Source: Aquarana catesbeiana (Eukaryota > Chordata > Amphibia > Anura > Ranidae). From it: a stretch of 64,000 nucleotides of DNA. The notes under the pieces are model-generated. The model had not been told where the DNA came from. It did not search any database and was given only the letters and a program-made list of their open reading frames with translations. The position numbers were made by a program, and so were the translations under genes. Where the stretch lies: positions 222,644,757 through 222,708,756 of the forward strand of contig NC_133333.1 in the NCBI RefSeq assembly GCF_042186555.1, in the 5' to 3' direction. Below are positions 10,190 through 20,479 of this stretch, one piece after another. Every line of letters begins with the position of its first letter. Within the stretch, counting starts at the first letter, position 1.

Positions 10190-11300
10190 GCTCTGTCGCA
10201 ACAATTTTCCTCCACTTCCAAGATGGAGTCGGTTCCGGTTCCTGTGATTCCTCCCGATCATATTCTGGCGTCAGGTGACAAAATTCAACTCTTTTGGGCC
10301 ACTTCCCAACAATTCTGGTGGCCTAGTCTATGTGCTGATGTAACCGCCTTCGTAACTGCCTGTTCTGTGTGTGCTCAGAGTAATGCCCTATATACACGAC
10401 CGCGATTTTCCCGTCGGAATAAATTGAAGGTTTTTCCGATGGAGTTCCGCTGAAACTGTCTTGCATACACACGATCACACCAAAGTCCAATCGTCAAGAA
10501 CGCGGTGACGTACAACACGTACGACGGGATTAGAAAAAGGAAGTTCAATAGCCAGTAGCCAATAGCTTCCGTCTCGTACTTGCTTCAGAGCATGCGTCGT
10601 TTTTGGTCCGTCAGAACAGCATACAGACAAGTTGTTTTCCCGATAGGAATTGGTTCTGTTGGAAATATTTAGAACATGTTCTATTTCTAGGTCCGTCAGA
10701 ATTAAAAAAAAAAAAAAGTCCGATGAGGCATACACACGATCGGAATATACTATGAAAAGCTTCCCTCTGACTTTTTCTGTCGGACTTTCCGCTCGTGTGT
10801 ACGCAGCATAAGACTCCACGACACCTTCCAGTGGGCCTTCTACAACCCATACCCAATAGAGCGAGGCCCTGGACCCACCTGTCGATGGATTTCATTGTGG
10901 AGTTACCCAACTCCCAGGGCAACACAGGTATCCTTATGGTGGTTGACCGGTTCTCAAAATTGTATTCCACTTAAGAAGTTGCCCACTTCTAAGGAACTGG
11001 CTTCCATTTTTGGTCAGGAAATCTTTCTCTTACATGGGCTACCCAAAGTGATTGTCTCGGAAAGGGGTAGTCAGTTTGTGTCCCCTTTCTGGTTAGCCTT
11101 TTGTGCACAGTTGGGAATTCAGCTTGCTTTTTCCTCTGCGTATCACCCGAAGTCTAATGGGGCCGCAGAATGAGCCAATCAATCCTTGGAGAAATTCCTA
11201 TGTTGCTATACTTCTGACCATCATAACAACTGGTCAGACCTATTACCGTGGGCAGAGTTTGCTCACAATAGTGCCTTGAATTCTGCTTCCTGATTGTCCC
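10190..11300 (+). pseudogene. pol: Ty3/Gypsy integrase, split by a MITE
   Basis: Integrase would insert the cDNA into host DNA. The N-terminal zinc-binding region is seen before 10380 (FWWPSLCADVTAFVTACSVC). The coding sequence is then interrupted at 10384-10808 by a MITE flanked by TAA duplications; the same reading frame resumes on the far side. The catalytic core lies at 10870-11175: a DRFSK-type block around 10940, LPKVIVSERGSQFVSPFW with Glu where the second catalytic Asp of the family (D-x-G-x-Q-F) is expected, and SSAYHPKSNGAAE ending at a stop at 11171-11173. Further stops and shifts follow. Confidence 0.85.
10384..10808 (-). mobile_element. TTA-targeting (PIF/Harbinger-like) MITE inside integrase
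   Basis: A 425-bp element with inverted ends (TGCCCTATATACACGACCG at left, TCGTGTGTACGCAGCA at right), bounded by TAA at 10381-10383 and 10809-10811. Host coding sequence on the two sides is continuous if one TAA is discounted, which proves a 3-bp target duplication. Internal family motifs (CTTGCATACACACGATC, GACGTACAACACGTACGACG, the GCATGCGTC block) read in minus orientation relative to the copy at 16861. No coding capacity. TWA 3-bp duplications are typical of PIF/Harbinger. Confidence 0.85.
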
Positions 11301-11639
11301 CGTTTATGGCGAACTATGGTTTCCAACCTTCCATGTTTCCTGACTCATGTTCCTGTCCTGACTCAATGCTCTTGTTCCGCAGTATTCCTGCGTTTAGAGG
11401 AGCATCTCCATGGTCTTCATTCCACTTGGGCACAAGTCCAGGAGGCTTTGCGGCATGCTCATAGGTACAGACGCCATGCTGACCGCAGACGCCTGCCTGC
11501 GCCTTCCTACTAGGTTGGGGACAGGGTTTGGCTGTCATCTCGCAACCTCCGACTTTGTGTTCCCTCTCTGAAGTTCACACCTCGGTTCATTGGGCCTTTC
11601 CGTATTCTTCGCAGGATTAACCCAGTGGCTTACGCATTA

Positions 11640-11960
11640 GACCTTCCTTCTAATATGCGTATCTCAAATGTATTTCATGTCTCCTTATTAAAACCTTTGG
11701 TCTGCAACCGCTTTACCACCTCGGTGCCACGTCCTCACCCTGTACAGCTTGAGAATCTTAAGGAGTATGAAGTATAGTCCATTGTTGACTCCCGTAGGTT
11801 CCGTGGGCACATACATTACCTTGTGCATTGGAAGGGGTAGGGTCCGGAGGAACGCTCTTGGGTCTCATCCTCGGACGTACATGCCCCTGTCCTCCTCTGT
11901 GATTTCCATAGACGTTTTCCCTTCAAGCCTGGTGGTCCTCCAAGGGGAAGGGGTCGTTGA
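11640..11960 (+). pseudogene. pol: Integrase C-terminal chromodomain remnant
   Basis: Translation across 11640-11930 shows the end of a Gypsy polyprotein: SNVFHVSLLKPL, then a chromodomain-like segment (SRRFRGHIHYLVHWKG ... GPEERSWVSSS) with two in-frame TAG codons near 11776 and 11838. In chromoviruses this domain sits at the integrase C-terminus and directs integration to marked chromatin. Its presence assigns the element to the chromodomain clade found in fish and amphibians. The sequence ends about 40 bp before the 3' LTR, after a Gly/Arg-rich tail. Confidence 0.75.
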
Positions 11961-12100
11961 AGAGGGGGTACTGTCAGGGCTGGGCTCAGCCCTTCTTTCT
12001 CTGAGCTGGCCGCTCAGCTGTCGGCTAATTGCCAGCTCCTATCTCTCCACAGGTACCCAGCTGTTGATGATAACCTGCTCGTCAGTCCTGCCTACTTAAG
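11948..12100 (+). repeat. Polypurine tract and truncated 3' LTR
   Basis: A purine-rich stretch ending GAAGAGGGGGTAC directly precedes TGTCAGGGCTGGGCTCAGCC at 11972, the expected arrangement of a polypurine tract and 3' LTR. Similarity to the 5' and solo LTRs stops at about 12100, so only some 130 bp of the 3' LTR survive. Confidence 0.8.
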
Positions 12101-13477
12101 GCCTGGTATGGACTGGGGGGGGACCCATGACCATTTTTTCCTTGATTTTTATCCGTCTATATTACTTGGAGCTGGCAATACATTACACCTGCAAGCAGTT
12201 TTGAATTAAAATTTTCTTTTAGAAATGAAAATTTGCTGTGGCACTGTAAAAGACATCACGCAGATGCGCCACTTTACAGGCAGACTAAGGGCACCGTCGG
12301 GAGGAAGTAGAGAGGAGATATTGCTGGAACTGGCAGCAGAGATGCATACTTTCCTGTGGAAACCATTAAAAGGACAACAGTGATATATGGGGAAAGAAGA
12401 CCAGGGAATCGCAGAGAGGAATCGAATTGATCGACAAGGAACTTCGCTACTGGATTCACATACACATACCTATTACCCCTGCAGGGGTTGGGCGTTCCGG
12501 TGAGTGAGGGCACAAGTGGGGGTTCAATAGAAGACGCATAGCATCAGTCACAGCAGTAACCAAGATCTTTATGGGATTATTTGCATGCACACACCGTTAT
12601 TTTTTCACAGGAATTTTTTTCACATTCATAGGACAATTTTTATTGCAGTATTTGGATGCACAAATTGTTATTTTATCACAGATTCTTCTTGACTGAAAAA
12701 AATGTATCAAATTTGAACATTATTTGCTTGTTTTTTATTTACCTTTTTATTTTTATCATCTTTGTGATTTTTTCAGTCATTATTAGAGGATTTATAGCTG
12801 CTGTTTTGATATGTGGTGTCACACTGTTTTGAACATTTATTATTGGGACTTTCATAGTGGATGCAATTGATGTTTTAATTTCACTATATATTTTTTGTGA
12901 TGTTTTGTATAATTAATATTTTGTATGGCACATACATTTCAAAGGTTTTTAGCACTTTTATATGATTCTTCACCTAATTTGTTGATGCACCTTGATGCAC
13001 ACATTTTTCACGTTGAGGATTCACAAGTTTTTTGAACAGCGCCAATTCCCCTATTAGAGTATTTTATCGTTTGGATTTCACCTTGGTGTTTTCCTTTTCT
13101 GGGGGGCTGCAGTTCTTTTTGTATTTGCCCTAAGCGCGGAATATTTGAATCTTATAAGGGCACCCCCAGGCACAATATTTAAAGGAATATTTCATTTTTG
13201 TTGTTTCACTGCAAGCATTGTTAAAATCACTGCACCTAAAAAAAATCTGTTGTTTTGAAAACTTTTTTTGCATTGTTACATTCCCCTAGAGCAGCACCCC
13301 TGTCACCATACACTTTTCAGGGCAATAACTTGCATATAAGCCTTTAAAATTAGCACTTTTGATTTTTAATGTTCATGTCCCATAGACTTTAATGAGGTTC
13401 GCACAAATTTTTTGCCTGTTCGTATGTTTTGGTGCGAACTGGACCGGGGGGAGTCGGCCCATCCCTAGTGGACAGAT
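12101..13477. repeat. A/T-rich interspersed repeat, class unknown
   Basis: No coding sequence is recognised. The part at about 13300-13440 (TTAAAATTAGCACTTTTGATT, ATGTTCATGTCCCATAGACT, TTGCCTGTTCG) recurs reverse-complemented at about 16636-16760, so at least this end belongs to an interspersed family. The middle is A/T-rich and unassigned. Confidence 0.45.
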
Positions 13478-14396
13478 TCTCCCACCTGAGCTGTGGATCT
13501 CTGCAGCTCCTCCAGAGTTACCATGGGCCTCTTGGCTGCTTCTTTGATTCAGCCCGGGTTCACACCATAATACGCTGCGCACCGCACAGGAGCGCTGTGC
13601 GTCCCTGTTCACCGTTTCAGGGACGAATCAGGGCCGATTCTATGCCTGAATTCGGCCCTGAAACGCAGCCAAAGACGCACAGCGTTTTTGTGCAGTGCGC
13701 ACCGCAGCCGCCCCGGAGATATGTGAACCGGCTCCATAGGGAGCCAGTCACATTCTCCTGCTATGCGAATTAGAGGTACGGAAACGCACCTCTAATTCGC
13801 ATAGGTGTGAACCCGGGGTAATGCTCTCCTTGCCCGGCCTGTCAGTTTAGGTGGACGGCCATGTCTTGGTAGGTTTGCAGTTGTCCCATACTCTTTCCAT
13901 TTTCGGATGATGGATTGAACAGTGCTCTGTGAGATGTTCAAAGCTTGGGATATTTTTTTTATAACCTAACCCTGCTTTAAACTTCTCCTCAACTTTATCC
14001 CTGACCTGTCTGGTGTGTTCCTTGGCTTCATGATGCTGTTTGTTCACTAAGGTTCTCTAACAAACCTCTGAGGGCTTCACAGAACAGCTGCGTTTATACT
14101 GAGATTAAATTACACACAGGTGGACTCTATTTACTAATTAGGTGACTTCTGAAGGCAATTGGCACTAGATTTTAGTTAGGGGTATCAGAGTAAAGGGGGC
14201 TGAATATAAATGCACGCCACACTTTTCATATATTTATTTGTAAAAAATGTGTAACAAACATTTATCATTTTCCTTCAAGTTCACAATTATGTGCCACTTT
14301 ATGTTGGTCTATTACATAAAATCTCAATAAAATACATTTATGTTTTGGGTTGGAACATGACAAAATGTGGAAAATCTCAAGGGGGTATAAATAATA
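13478..14396 (-). pseudogene. Tc1-like transposon fragment with N-terminal transposase part
   Basis: Read on the minus strand from about 14396, it holds the 5' untranslated part and then the N-terminal DNA-binding region of a Tc1-like transposase: the start at about 14047 leads to EHTRQVRDKVEEKFKAGLGY, and an HHPKMERVWDNCKPTKTW stretch (frameshifted from the usual second helix-turn-helix). The catalytic DDE part is absent: the element stops at 13478. Minus-strand coding sequence is further interrupted by a MITE at 13551-13818. The family is widespread in fish and frogs. The copy is inactive. Confidence 0.75.
13551..13818. mobile_element. MITE with CCCGGGTTCACACC inverted ends
   Basis: A 268-bp segment starts AGCCCGGGTTCACACC and ends GGTGTGAACCCGGGGT, inverted copies of each other. 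It splits a Tc1 remnant whose sequence continues on both sides, which defines the insertion. The interior has GCGAATTAG and GCGCACCGCA motifs. A related, more diverged copy lies at 39152-39537. No coding capacity. The superfamily is uncertain. Confidence 0.75.
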
Positions 14397-14399
14397 ATA

Positions 14400-14888
14400 A
14401 AACTATAATCATTATAACATTCTAAATTTCCTCTAGTTTTTATTTCCAGGAACAATTGTCAGACCATTTTTAAATATAATTGTATGTATTTTTAAAGTTC
14501 CTTTTTTTCTCTTTGGATATTACCAAAGGACTATTAAAAAGCACTAATTGGACCCCAAGGACCTATTATAGCAAGTAAAAGTGTAACATAGCCAGCAATG
14601 CTTACCAGTTTTTTTATCAGAAGAAAATGATTAGGCTGTCAGAAAATCTGATACACAGAAATAAAAAGTATAACATCATTTACGGGAAAAAGAAATACAC
14701 AAGTCTTTATACCATCTGCAATAATCAACATCCAAAAACAAAGCATGTTGACAGAGTTTTTCCAACTGTTTTTCAATTTCCATATATGAAAATGTAACTC
14801 ATACTGCAAACTAAAAATATTAGAATTCACCTCTGATAACCTATGATAATATAACCGCAAGCCCAGACTGCAGAGGGGATGTGATATC
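14400..14888. other. Unassigned A/T-rich sequence
   Basis: No gene or recognised repeat; short frames only. Confidence 0.4.
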
Positions 14889-15150
14889 CTTAAAGAATAT
14901 CTAAACCCCAAAACAAAAATGCATTATACTACTACATACCAGTCCTTAGTTGTGGTGACTGCATCAGCTTTTACTTTTTTTAGGTTTTTTGCTCTTTTAT
15001 TTTTACTTGGTGATCCTGCAAATAACACTTCATGTCTCTCTTTTTTTTTCTACACTAATTTCTCCACTGTATCTTTGAAGAAAGCCATAGTTGTCACACA
15101 GGCTAAACTTCAAAGATGTCTGCCTTTGTTTATATCCATTACATGGTAGA
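14889..15150 (+). mobile_element. T2/Kolobok-like MITE fragment
   Basis: Begins TTAAAGAATATCTAAACCCC and contains TACATACCAGTCCTTAGTTG and a CTTGGTGATCCTGC block. These match the order in the sequence at 44274-44495 (TTAAAGTGTACTTTAG ... CCAGTCTTTAGATGTGGTGG ... CCTGGTGATCCTGCC). The shared TTAAAG start suggests the T2/Kolobok group. The right terminus is not identified. Confidence 0.5.
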
Positions 15151-15185
15151 TAGATGAGACTAATAATGTAAGGCTATTTACCCTA

Positions 15186-15510
15186 TATTACCAAAAGTAT
15201 TGGGACACCTGCCTTTATGAACTTTAATGGCATCCCAGTCTTAGTCTGTAGGGTTCAATATTGAGTTGGCCCACCATTTGCAGCTATAACAGCTTAAAAT
15301 CTTCAGGGGTTGGGTTTGGCCCCTTATTTCTAGTGAAGGGAACTCCTAAGGCGTCAGCATACCAAGACATTTTGGACAATTTCATGCTCCCAACTTTGTG
15401 GGAATAGTTTGGGGATGGCCCCTTCCTGTTCCAACATGACTGTGCACCAATGCACAAAGCAAGGTCCATAAAGACATGGATGAGCAAGTTTGTGGTGAGC
15501 CTGAAAAATG
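15186..15510 (+). pseudogene. Tc1/mariner-type transposase fragment
   Basis: The left part, ATATTACCAAAAGTATTGGG, resembles the terminus of a common vertebrate Tc1/mariner family. From about 15332 a plus-strand frame encodes SAYQDILDNFMLPTLWE, a TAG stop, then FGDGPFLFQHDCAPMHKARS, which carries a catalytic Asp in the HD.AP.H motif of this superfamily. Between the two parts sequence is missing relative to an intact element, so it is internally deleted. It ends near 15510 without a detectable terminus. Confidence 0.7.
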
Positions 15511-15839
15511 AAAAACAAAAGCAACCATCACATCTAAGGACTGGTCTAAAAGTAAACTGCTATTTGTCTACTTTAATGAAGTTCTAAGTGTCAGAACTTT
15601 AATTTATAAGTGTGATTATGGAGCTGCTATGCAGGAGTAAGGGAAACTTAATCTAAGGAACTATTAAGAAGGTGAAGAAAATCTAAATACATCAGGGGTG
15701 ATAAGCTACACACCTCAAACTGATTGATGCAACTATCTTCACAGTTCCAGCTTGCACCCCCAACACACCAAATGGCCCATCATACACAGCCAGGCCATCA
15801 GATACCATCAAATATTCTCAGACCCAGAGGAACAGAAAT

Positions 15840-16352
15840 AAACATCTCAGAATACTAGCAGACTCCTTCCAAATGAAAGGTTACGAGGTCCAAACCATCA
15901 ATGCAAGCACAAACACTGCCCTGAAAACCCAAAGAGAAAATCTCCTTCAACACAGAGGAAAAAAAACAAATAACCATGTACCTTTAGTGACCACATACAA
16001 TCCAACCCTAGAAGAGATAAAGATAATCAAAGATTTGCAACCCATTAGAACAGAGCATGAAACACTGAAAAAAATAACAACCCCCAATGCTGACTTTCAG
16101 GCAACCACCCAACCTCAGACAAATGAATCAGCAGGAAATTTCATCCTGATTATAAAGTCACATATAATGCAACCAAAGCTTGCATCAAAAAACGCTGCAA
16201 ACTGTAGAGCCAAATCGGTCCATTAAAAAGTGTCAAACAAACAAAAGGGACCTTTAAAATTACATACAGCTCCAGTAATGTTGTGCAAAAAATGCAACAA
16301 AAGATCTCACTTTGGCGAAACAGAATAGAAGTTTCAAGCAAGAATGAATTTA
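15840..16352 (+). pseudogene. Possible Penelope-like retroelement C-terminal fragment
   Basis: A 118-codon frame from 15873 continues an upstream reading (NKHLRILADSFQMKGYEVQTI) and contains RENLLQHRGKK, VPLVTTYNPTLEEIKIIKDL and a late basic region. After a frame change near 16280 there is a CKKCNK...HFGETE-like stretch that resembles the C..C...Y(I/V)GETG start of a GIY-YIG nuclease. The order (GY..., LL..., LVTTYNP..., Cys pair, GET) is what I know from Penelope-like elements with a C-terminal GIY-YIG domain; a DIRS-like or other retroelement is an alternative. It is cut on the right by the block beginning at 16357. Confidence 0.4.
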
Positions 16353-16860
16353 CAGAGACACTGGGGCTGATTTACCAAGAACAATGTGTTTCGTCAGTTC
16401 ATACCTTAATTGGTGCGCTGAAAAAGTCGTTAACAGAACGTGAGAATTGGCGCACTTTAAAGCGCAAAACGATAATAAATATGTAAACTGCAACTGTCCC
16501 TAGGGTAACTGCGATTTTCTCATTGATAATAGTGCACGCCCAATACAATTGGTTAATTTCATCTCATTGGATGTGTCTTGTTAGGCAATTAGTAGTTGTT
16601 CTCTAGGGGCTGAACACTCCCTAATCGGTTCGCATCCAGAACATGTGAACAGGCAAAAACTTTGTTCGAACACGTGAGCACCGTTAAAGTCTATGGGACA
16701 CGAACATGAAAAATCAAAAGTGCTAATTTTAAAGGCTTATATGCATGGTATTGCCATAAGGGTTTGGGGACCTAAGTCCTGCCCCAGGGGACATGTATCA
16801 ATGCAAAAAAAGTTTTAAAACCGGTTGTTTTTTCGGGAGCAGTGATTTTAATAATACTTA

Positions 16861-17294
16861 TGCCCCGTACACATGGTCGGATTTTCCGATGGAAAATGTG
16901 TGATAGGACCTTGTTGTCGGAAATTCTGACCATGTGTAGGCTCCATCACACATTTTCCATCGGATTTTCCAACACACAAAGTTTGAGAGCAGGATATAAA
17001 ATTTTCCAACAACAAAATCCGTTGTCGGAAATTCCGATCGTGTGTACACAAATCCGATGGACAAAGTGCCACGCATGCTCAGAATAAATAAAGAGATGAA
17101 AGCTATTGGCCACTGCCCCGTTTATAGTCCCGACCTACGTGTTTTACGTCACCGCGTTTAGAACGATCGGATTTTCCAACAACTTTGTGTGACCATGTGT
17201 ATGCAAGACAAGTTTGAGCCAACATCTGTCGGAAAAAATCCTAGGATTTCGTTGTCGGAATGTCCGAACAAAGTCCGACCGTGTGTACGGGGCA
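16861..17294 (+). mobile_element. TTA-targeting (PIF/Harbinger-like) MITE, complete
   Basis: A 434-bp element with ends TGCCCCGTACACATGGTCGG and GACCGTGTGTACGGGGCA, flanked by TTA at 16858-16860 and 17295-17297. It is the best reference copy in the window. Internal inverted sub-repeats (TTGTCGGAAATTCTGACCATG, TTTTCCATCGGATTTTCC) let it form long hairpins. Contains the CACGCATGCTCAGAAT and TTTTACGTCACCGCG blocks shared by all copies. Confidence 0.85.
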
Positions 17295-17538
17295 TTAAAG
17301 TGAAACAATAAAATTCCTTTAAATAGTATGCTTGTAAAATGGTGCATGTTTCCCATGTTTAGAACAGTCCGAGTGCAAAATTACATTTCTAAAGGAAAAA
17401 AAGTAATTTAAAAGTTCTATCGCTAGTGCCTGCTATAATGAATTGTCTGTCCGGGAATACACATAAAAGCTAATTGATAAAAACGGCATGGAATTTCCCC
17501 ACAGGGGAACCCCGAACCAAAATTTAAAAAAAAAATGT

Positions 17539-17650
17539 GTGGGGTCCCCCTCAAAATCCATACCAGACCCTTCAGGTCTGGTATAGATTTTAAGGGGAAC
17601 CCCGTGCCAATTTTTTTTTTTTAAATGGCGTGGGGGTCCCCCTCAAAATT
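17539..17650. repeat. Hairpin with arms of about 28 bp
   Basis: GGGTCCCCCTCAAAATCC-ATACCAGACC at about 17541-17569 is followed after a short loop by its inverted version (GGTCTGGTATAGATTTTAAG plus GGGAACCCC) to about 17603. A third partial copy of the arm starts at 17633. It is part of the larger repeat block that continues to 17996. Confidence 0.7.
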
Positions 17651-17717
17651 CATACCAGACACTTATCCGAGCACGAAACCTGGCAGGCCGCAGGAAAAGA
17701 GGGGGGACGAGAGAGCG

Positions 17718-17996
17718 CCCTCCCCCTCCTCAACCGTACCAGGCCACATGCCCTCAACATTGGGAGGGTTCTTTGGGGTAGCGGCCCCCCCAAAGCACCT
17801 TGTCCCCATGTTGATGGGGAGAAGGGCCTCATCCCCACAACCCTTGCCCAGTGGTTGTGGGGGTTTGCAGGCAGGGGGGGGCTTATCGGAATCTGGAAGC
17901 ACCCTTTAACAATCGGACCCCCAGATCCCGGCCCCCTGTGTGAATTGGTAATGGGGTACAAATGTACCCCTACCATTTCACAAAAAAAGTGTCAAG
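17718..17996 (+). repeat. GC-rich interspersed repeat block (copy 2)
   Basis: Matches 3225-3500 through its length, including ACCGTACCAGGCCACATGCC and TACAAATGTACCCCTACC. A diverged relative follows at 18690-18850. The long frames on both strands are fortuitous: they share no codon-level conservation between copies. Confidence 0.7.
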
Positions 17997-18399
17997 AAAA
18001 AGAAGAAAAAAAAAAGCAAAGTCCCTGAGCATGCCCAGACCAACCCAAATGTAGCTAGCACAAAATAAGCCACCCCCGTCCAAAATTAAGCACATTATCC
18101 AGCATGCTACAAAATTACAGATGGGACAAACAACCCCCGGTCCAGGGGGGCAAACAAAGAGCCTAAAATGGGCAAAAGTTATACAACAAATACCATTGCA
18201 GTCTATGGGAACTGAGTTGTTAATTTTGCTAGTCCCCACTTGCCTGGCTTATCTTCTAGTTATTGGTCTTAAAATGGGTATGGGGGCCCAGGTCCCACCC
18301 TAAGGGACATATATCAATGTCACCAATTTGGACAACCCCAAAAACTAAACAAGGAGGAGTGCCTTAAAAAAGGCAAAATTGCTTAAAAGCTAGTAACTC

Positions 18400-18417
18400 G
18401 GGGGGGGGGGGGGGGGG
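18400..18417. repeat. Poly-G run, 18 bases
   Basis: An uninterrupted G-run between a CTCG and a CTTACTCTG sequence. It is a candidate sequencing or assembly weak point. Confidence 0.9.
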
Positions 18418-18689
18418 CTTACTCTGCCTGTAAAGTGGTGCATCTGTAGCATGTATCCAAAATTCTGCTTCTAAGATGTACGACTTTAGAGAAAAGTTAC
18501 AAATCTACATTGCAGCTGCAAGATTTTAACACAAAACAAAAAATAGCCTGCCCCCCCCCCCTAAAAGCTTAAAATGTGAACCCCCACATGAAAAATACCT
18601 CTCCAAACTCAAAAAATATTGTGCCCCTCTCACACACTAACAAACCCCTAGCCAAACACACAACAAGCCAGCGCATGAAAGGGGGGTGG

Positions 18690-19215
18690 ATGCTTGGGGG
18701 CAGGAGGGGCTCAGGAACCCCAAAAGTCAACCACCTTGTTCCAATATTCAGGGGGGACAAGGTCCTCTTCCACACAACCCTAGGCTGGGGTTGTGGGTGG
18801 CTGCAGACAGGGGATTTTACGGAATGTGGAAAGCCCCTTTTAACTAGTGGGTACAAGGTGCTTGTGGTTGGTATTGGGCTGAGCCCAACATGCCCCAAAG
18901 GCAGCCAGCTATGTTGAGTGCATGTGGCCTTGTATGGTTCAGTAGGGGGTTGGGCGATCGCTCTTCTCGCCCCTTTCCTAGCTGGCCTTGTTGTATGCTC
19001 TGAAAAAGGATGTGGTTGGAATTGCTCACAGCCTTTTGATAATGGAGTGAAGTGTGGAGTTGCCCTTTAAAAGCAAAAGTTAGCCTATGGAAATCCAAGG
19101 GGTTAGAGGGGGGAGACAAGAGCATTGGAGAATGGAGTGTGGAGTTCCCCTCCTTTAAAAGCAAAAGCTAGTCCAAGGAAATCATATGCATTGGAGGGGG
19201 AAGGTTAAATGCCCT
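18690..19215. repeat. Diverged GC-rich block plus a two-copy 90-bp direct repeat
   Basis: 18690-18850 carries weaker versions of the GC-rich block (ACAAGGTCCTCTTCC, GGAATGTGGAAAGCCCC). At about 19045-19110 and 19135-19185 the motif GTGTGGAGTT..CCTTTAAAAGCAAAAG is repeated directly. No gene is supported. Confidence 0.5.
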
Positions 19216-19826
19216 TTTAGGAGGAGCTAGAGGAGCGAGAGTCTTTTTACATAATTTTAACAAGGTGTATGTCACATGTTGGCAACATAACATGCTAACA
19301 TGACCTGTGTGCAAATCTCTTTAAAAAAATACATAAAGGTGAACCAGCGTTAAAAAAAAAAAAAAAAAAAATGTCAAGTTTAGAGGTGTGCCCGTTCAAC
19401 CCACGCAATGCATTTGCATTGCTTGACATTTACTAAGATTTTGGCCATGCAGTGAACAAACGCATTTGAACTCACGCAGTTCTAAACGTACTTACAGGCA
19501 CAGCAGGCTTTCTCTGAAAAAGTTACTTTCTCATTCTATTTTGGGCATATTTGTTACTTGGGCAGTTGTTACTAAACTTCCTCACATCACCCCACATCAC
19601 CCCAATATATTGGCATCTCCATCTTCTGTTAATATTGAACTGAAGATGCCATGTGCCATGTCCATAGTGGCGCACAGATTGCATTCTCCTGTGCGCCGAG
19701 ATCGCTATAGTAAATGGGGGATTCGCACTCTGTTCCCAGTGCACCGTTTTGTAAATATGAAAATGTGCATTGCGCCTCGCCGTGCGCCTCTACTGATGGC
19801 ACATGGCTTTCGTAAATCAGCCCCAG

Positions 19827-20238
19827 TGTCAAAAACCATGAATCAGACTGAGACAGAAGTACAGTTAAATCTCACTTGTTTAATAATAATAAAAAATGGT
19901 AAACAGAGTAAACGTAGTCAAAACATAGCCAGAGTTCAGGAGCGGATAGTCAGACAAGCCAAAACGTCAGGGAGCCAGAGCATAGTAGAACAGCAAGCAG
20001 GATCTGGAGCCAGAAGAAATGTCAGCCAAGCAAGTCTTTAACAGGAACACAGGAGAGCGTCTCTAGAGATGTGACCAAGGCAAAGGCAGAGATCATCTGG
20101 ACTGGACAGCTTAAGAAGGCAGGACTGACAAGTTGGATATCATCAACAGGTGAGTCACTGTGGAGAGATAGGAGCTTGCAATTAGCCGACAGCTGAGAGG
20201 CCAGCTTTAAGAAGGAGGGGCTGAGCCCAGCCCTGACA
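19827..20238 (-). repeat. Solo LTR of the Ty3/Gypsy family, minus strand
   Basis: The reverse complement runs from TGTCAGGGCTGGGCTCAGCC (ending at 20238) to the ATGGTTTTTGACA end at 19827, and matches the LTRs at 7053 and 11972. At 412 bp it is the most complete LTR of this family here. No internal sequence follows on either side, as expected after LTR-LTR recombination. No clear 4-5 bp duplication is visible, because the left flank is the terminus of the preceding block. Confidence 0.85.
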
Positions 20239-20479
20239 CAAGGACAGAAATCAGAGTCAGAGAAAAGAACCTTAACAGATACTCATATGCATTGAACATG
20301 TAAGGATAACTATTCTAAGCCAAGGCTTACTACAATATTCCAATCAAACAAATAAACGTAAGCTTGCCATACACATGAAGAATTTTCTTTGAAAACATTT
20401 GCTTTAGGAATCTCCATTCAATTTTCAGTGTACTCAAATTGACATTTGTTTTCAACCATCATGCAGAAAAAATTGAAAG

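Larger units (their letters stand above)
16357..19830. mobile_element. 3.47-kb block bounded by 19-bp inverted termini
   Basis: GACACTGGGGCTGATTTAC at 16357-16375 has its exact reverse complement at 19812-19830. The block contains a complete TTA MITE, GC-rich repeat blocks, hairpins and a G-run, but no transposase. The last four bases overlap the first bases of the adjoining LTR. Without a clear target duplication the boundaries could also mark two separate insertions of one short MITE family in opposite orientation. Confidence 0.5.

Noticed and set aside
17625..18303. Overlapping Gly/Pro-rich frames on both strands
   Set aside because: They lie in a GC-rich interspersed repeat; the second copy at 3225 does not preserve the frames.
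19466..20041. 191-codon plus-strand frame
   Set aside because: It spans the block terminus at 19812-19830 and continues antisense through the Gypsy LTR, so it cannot be one gene.
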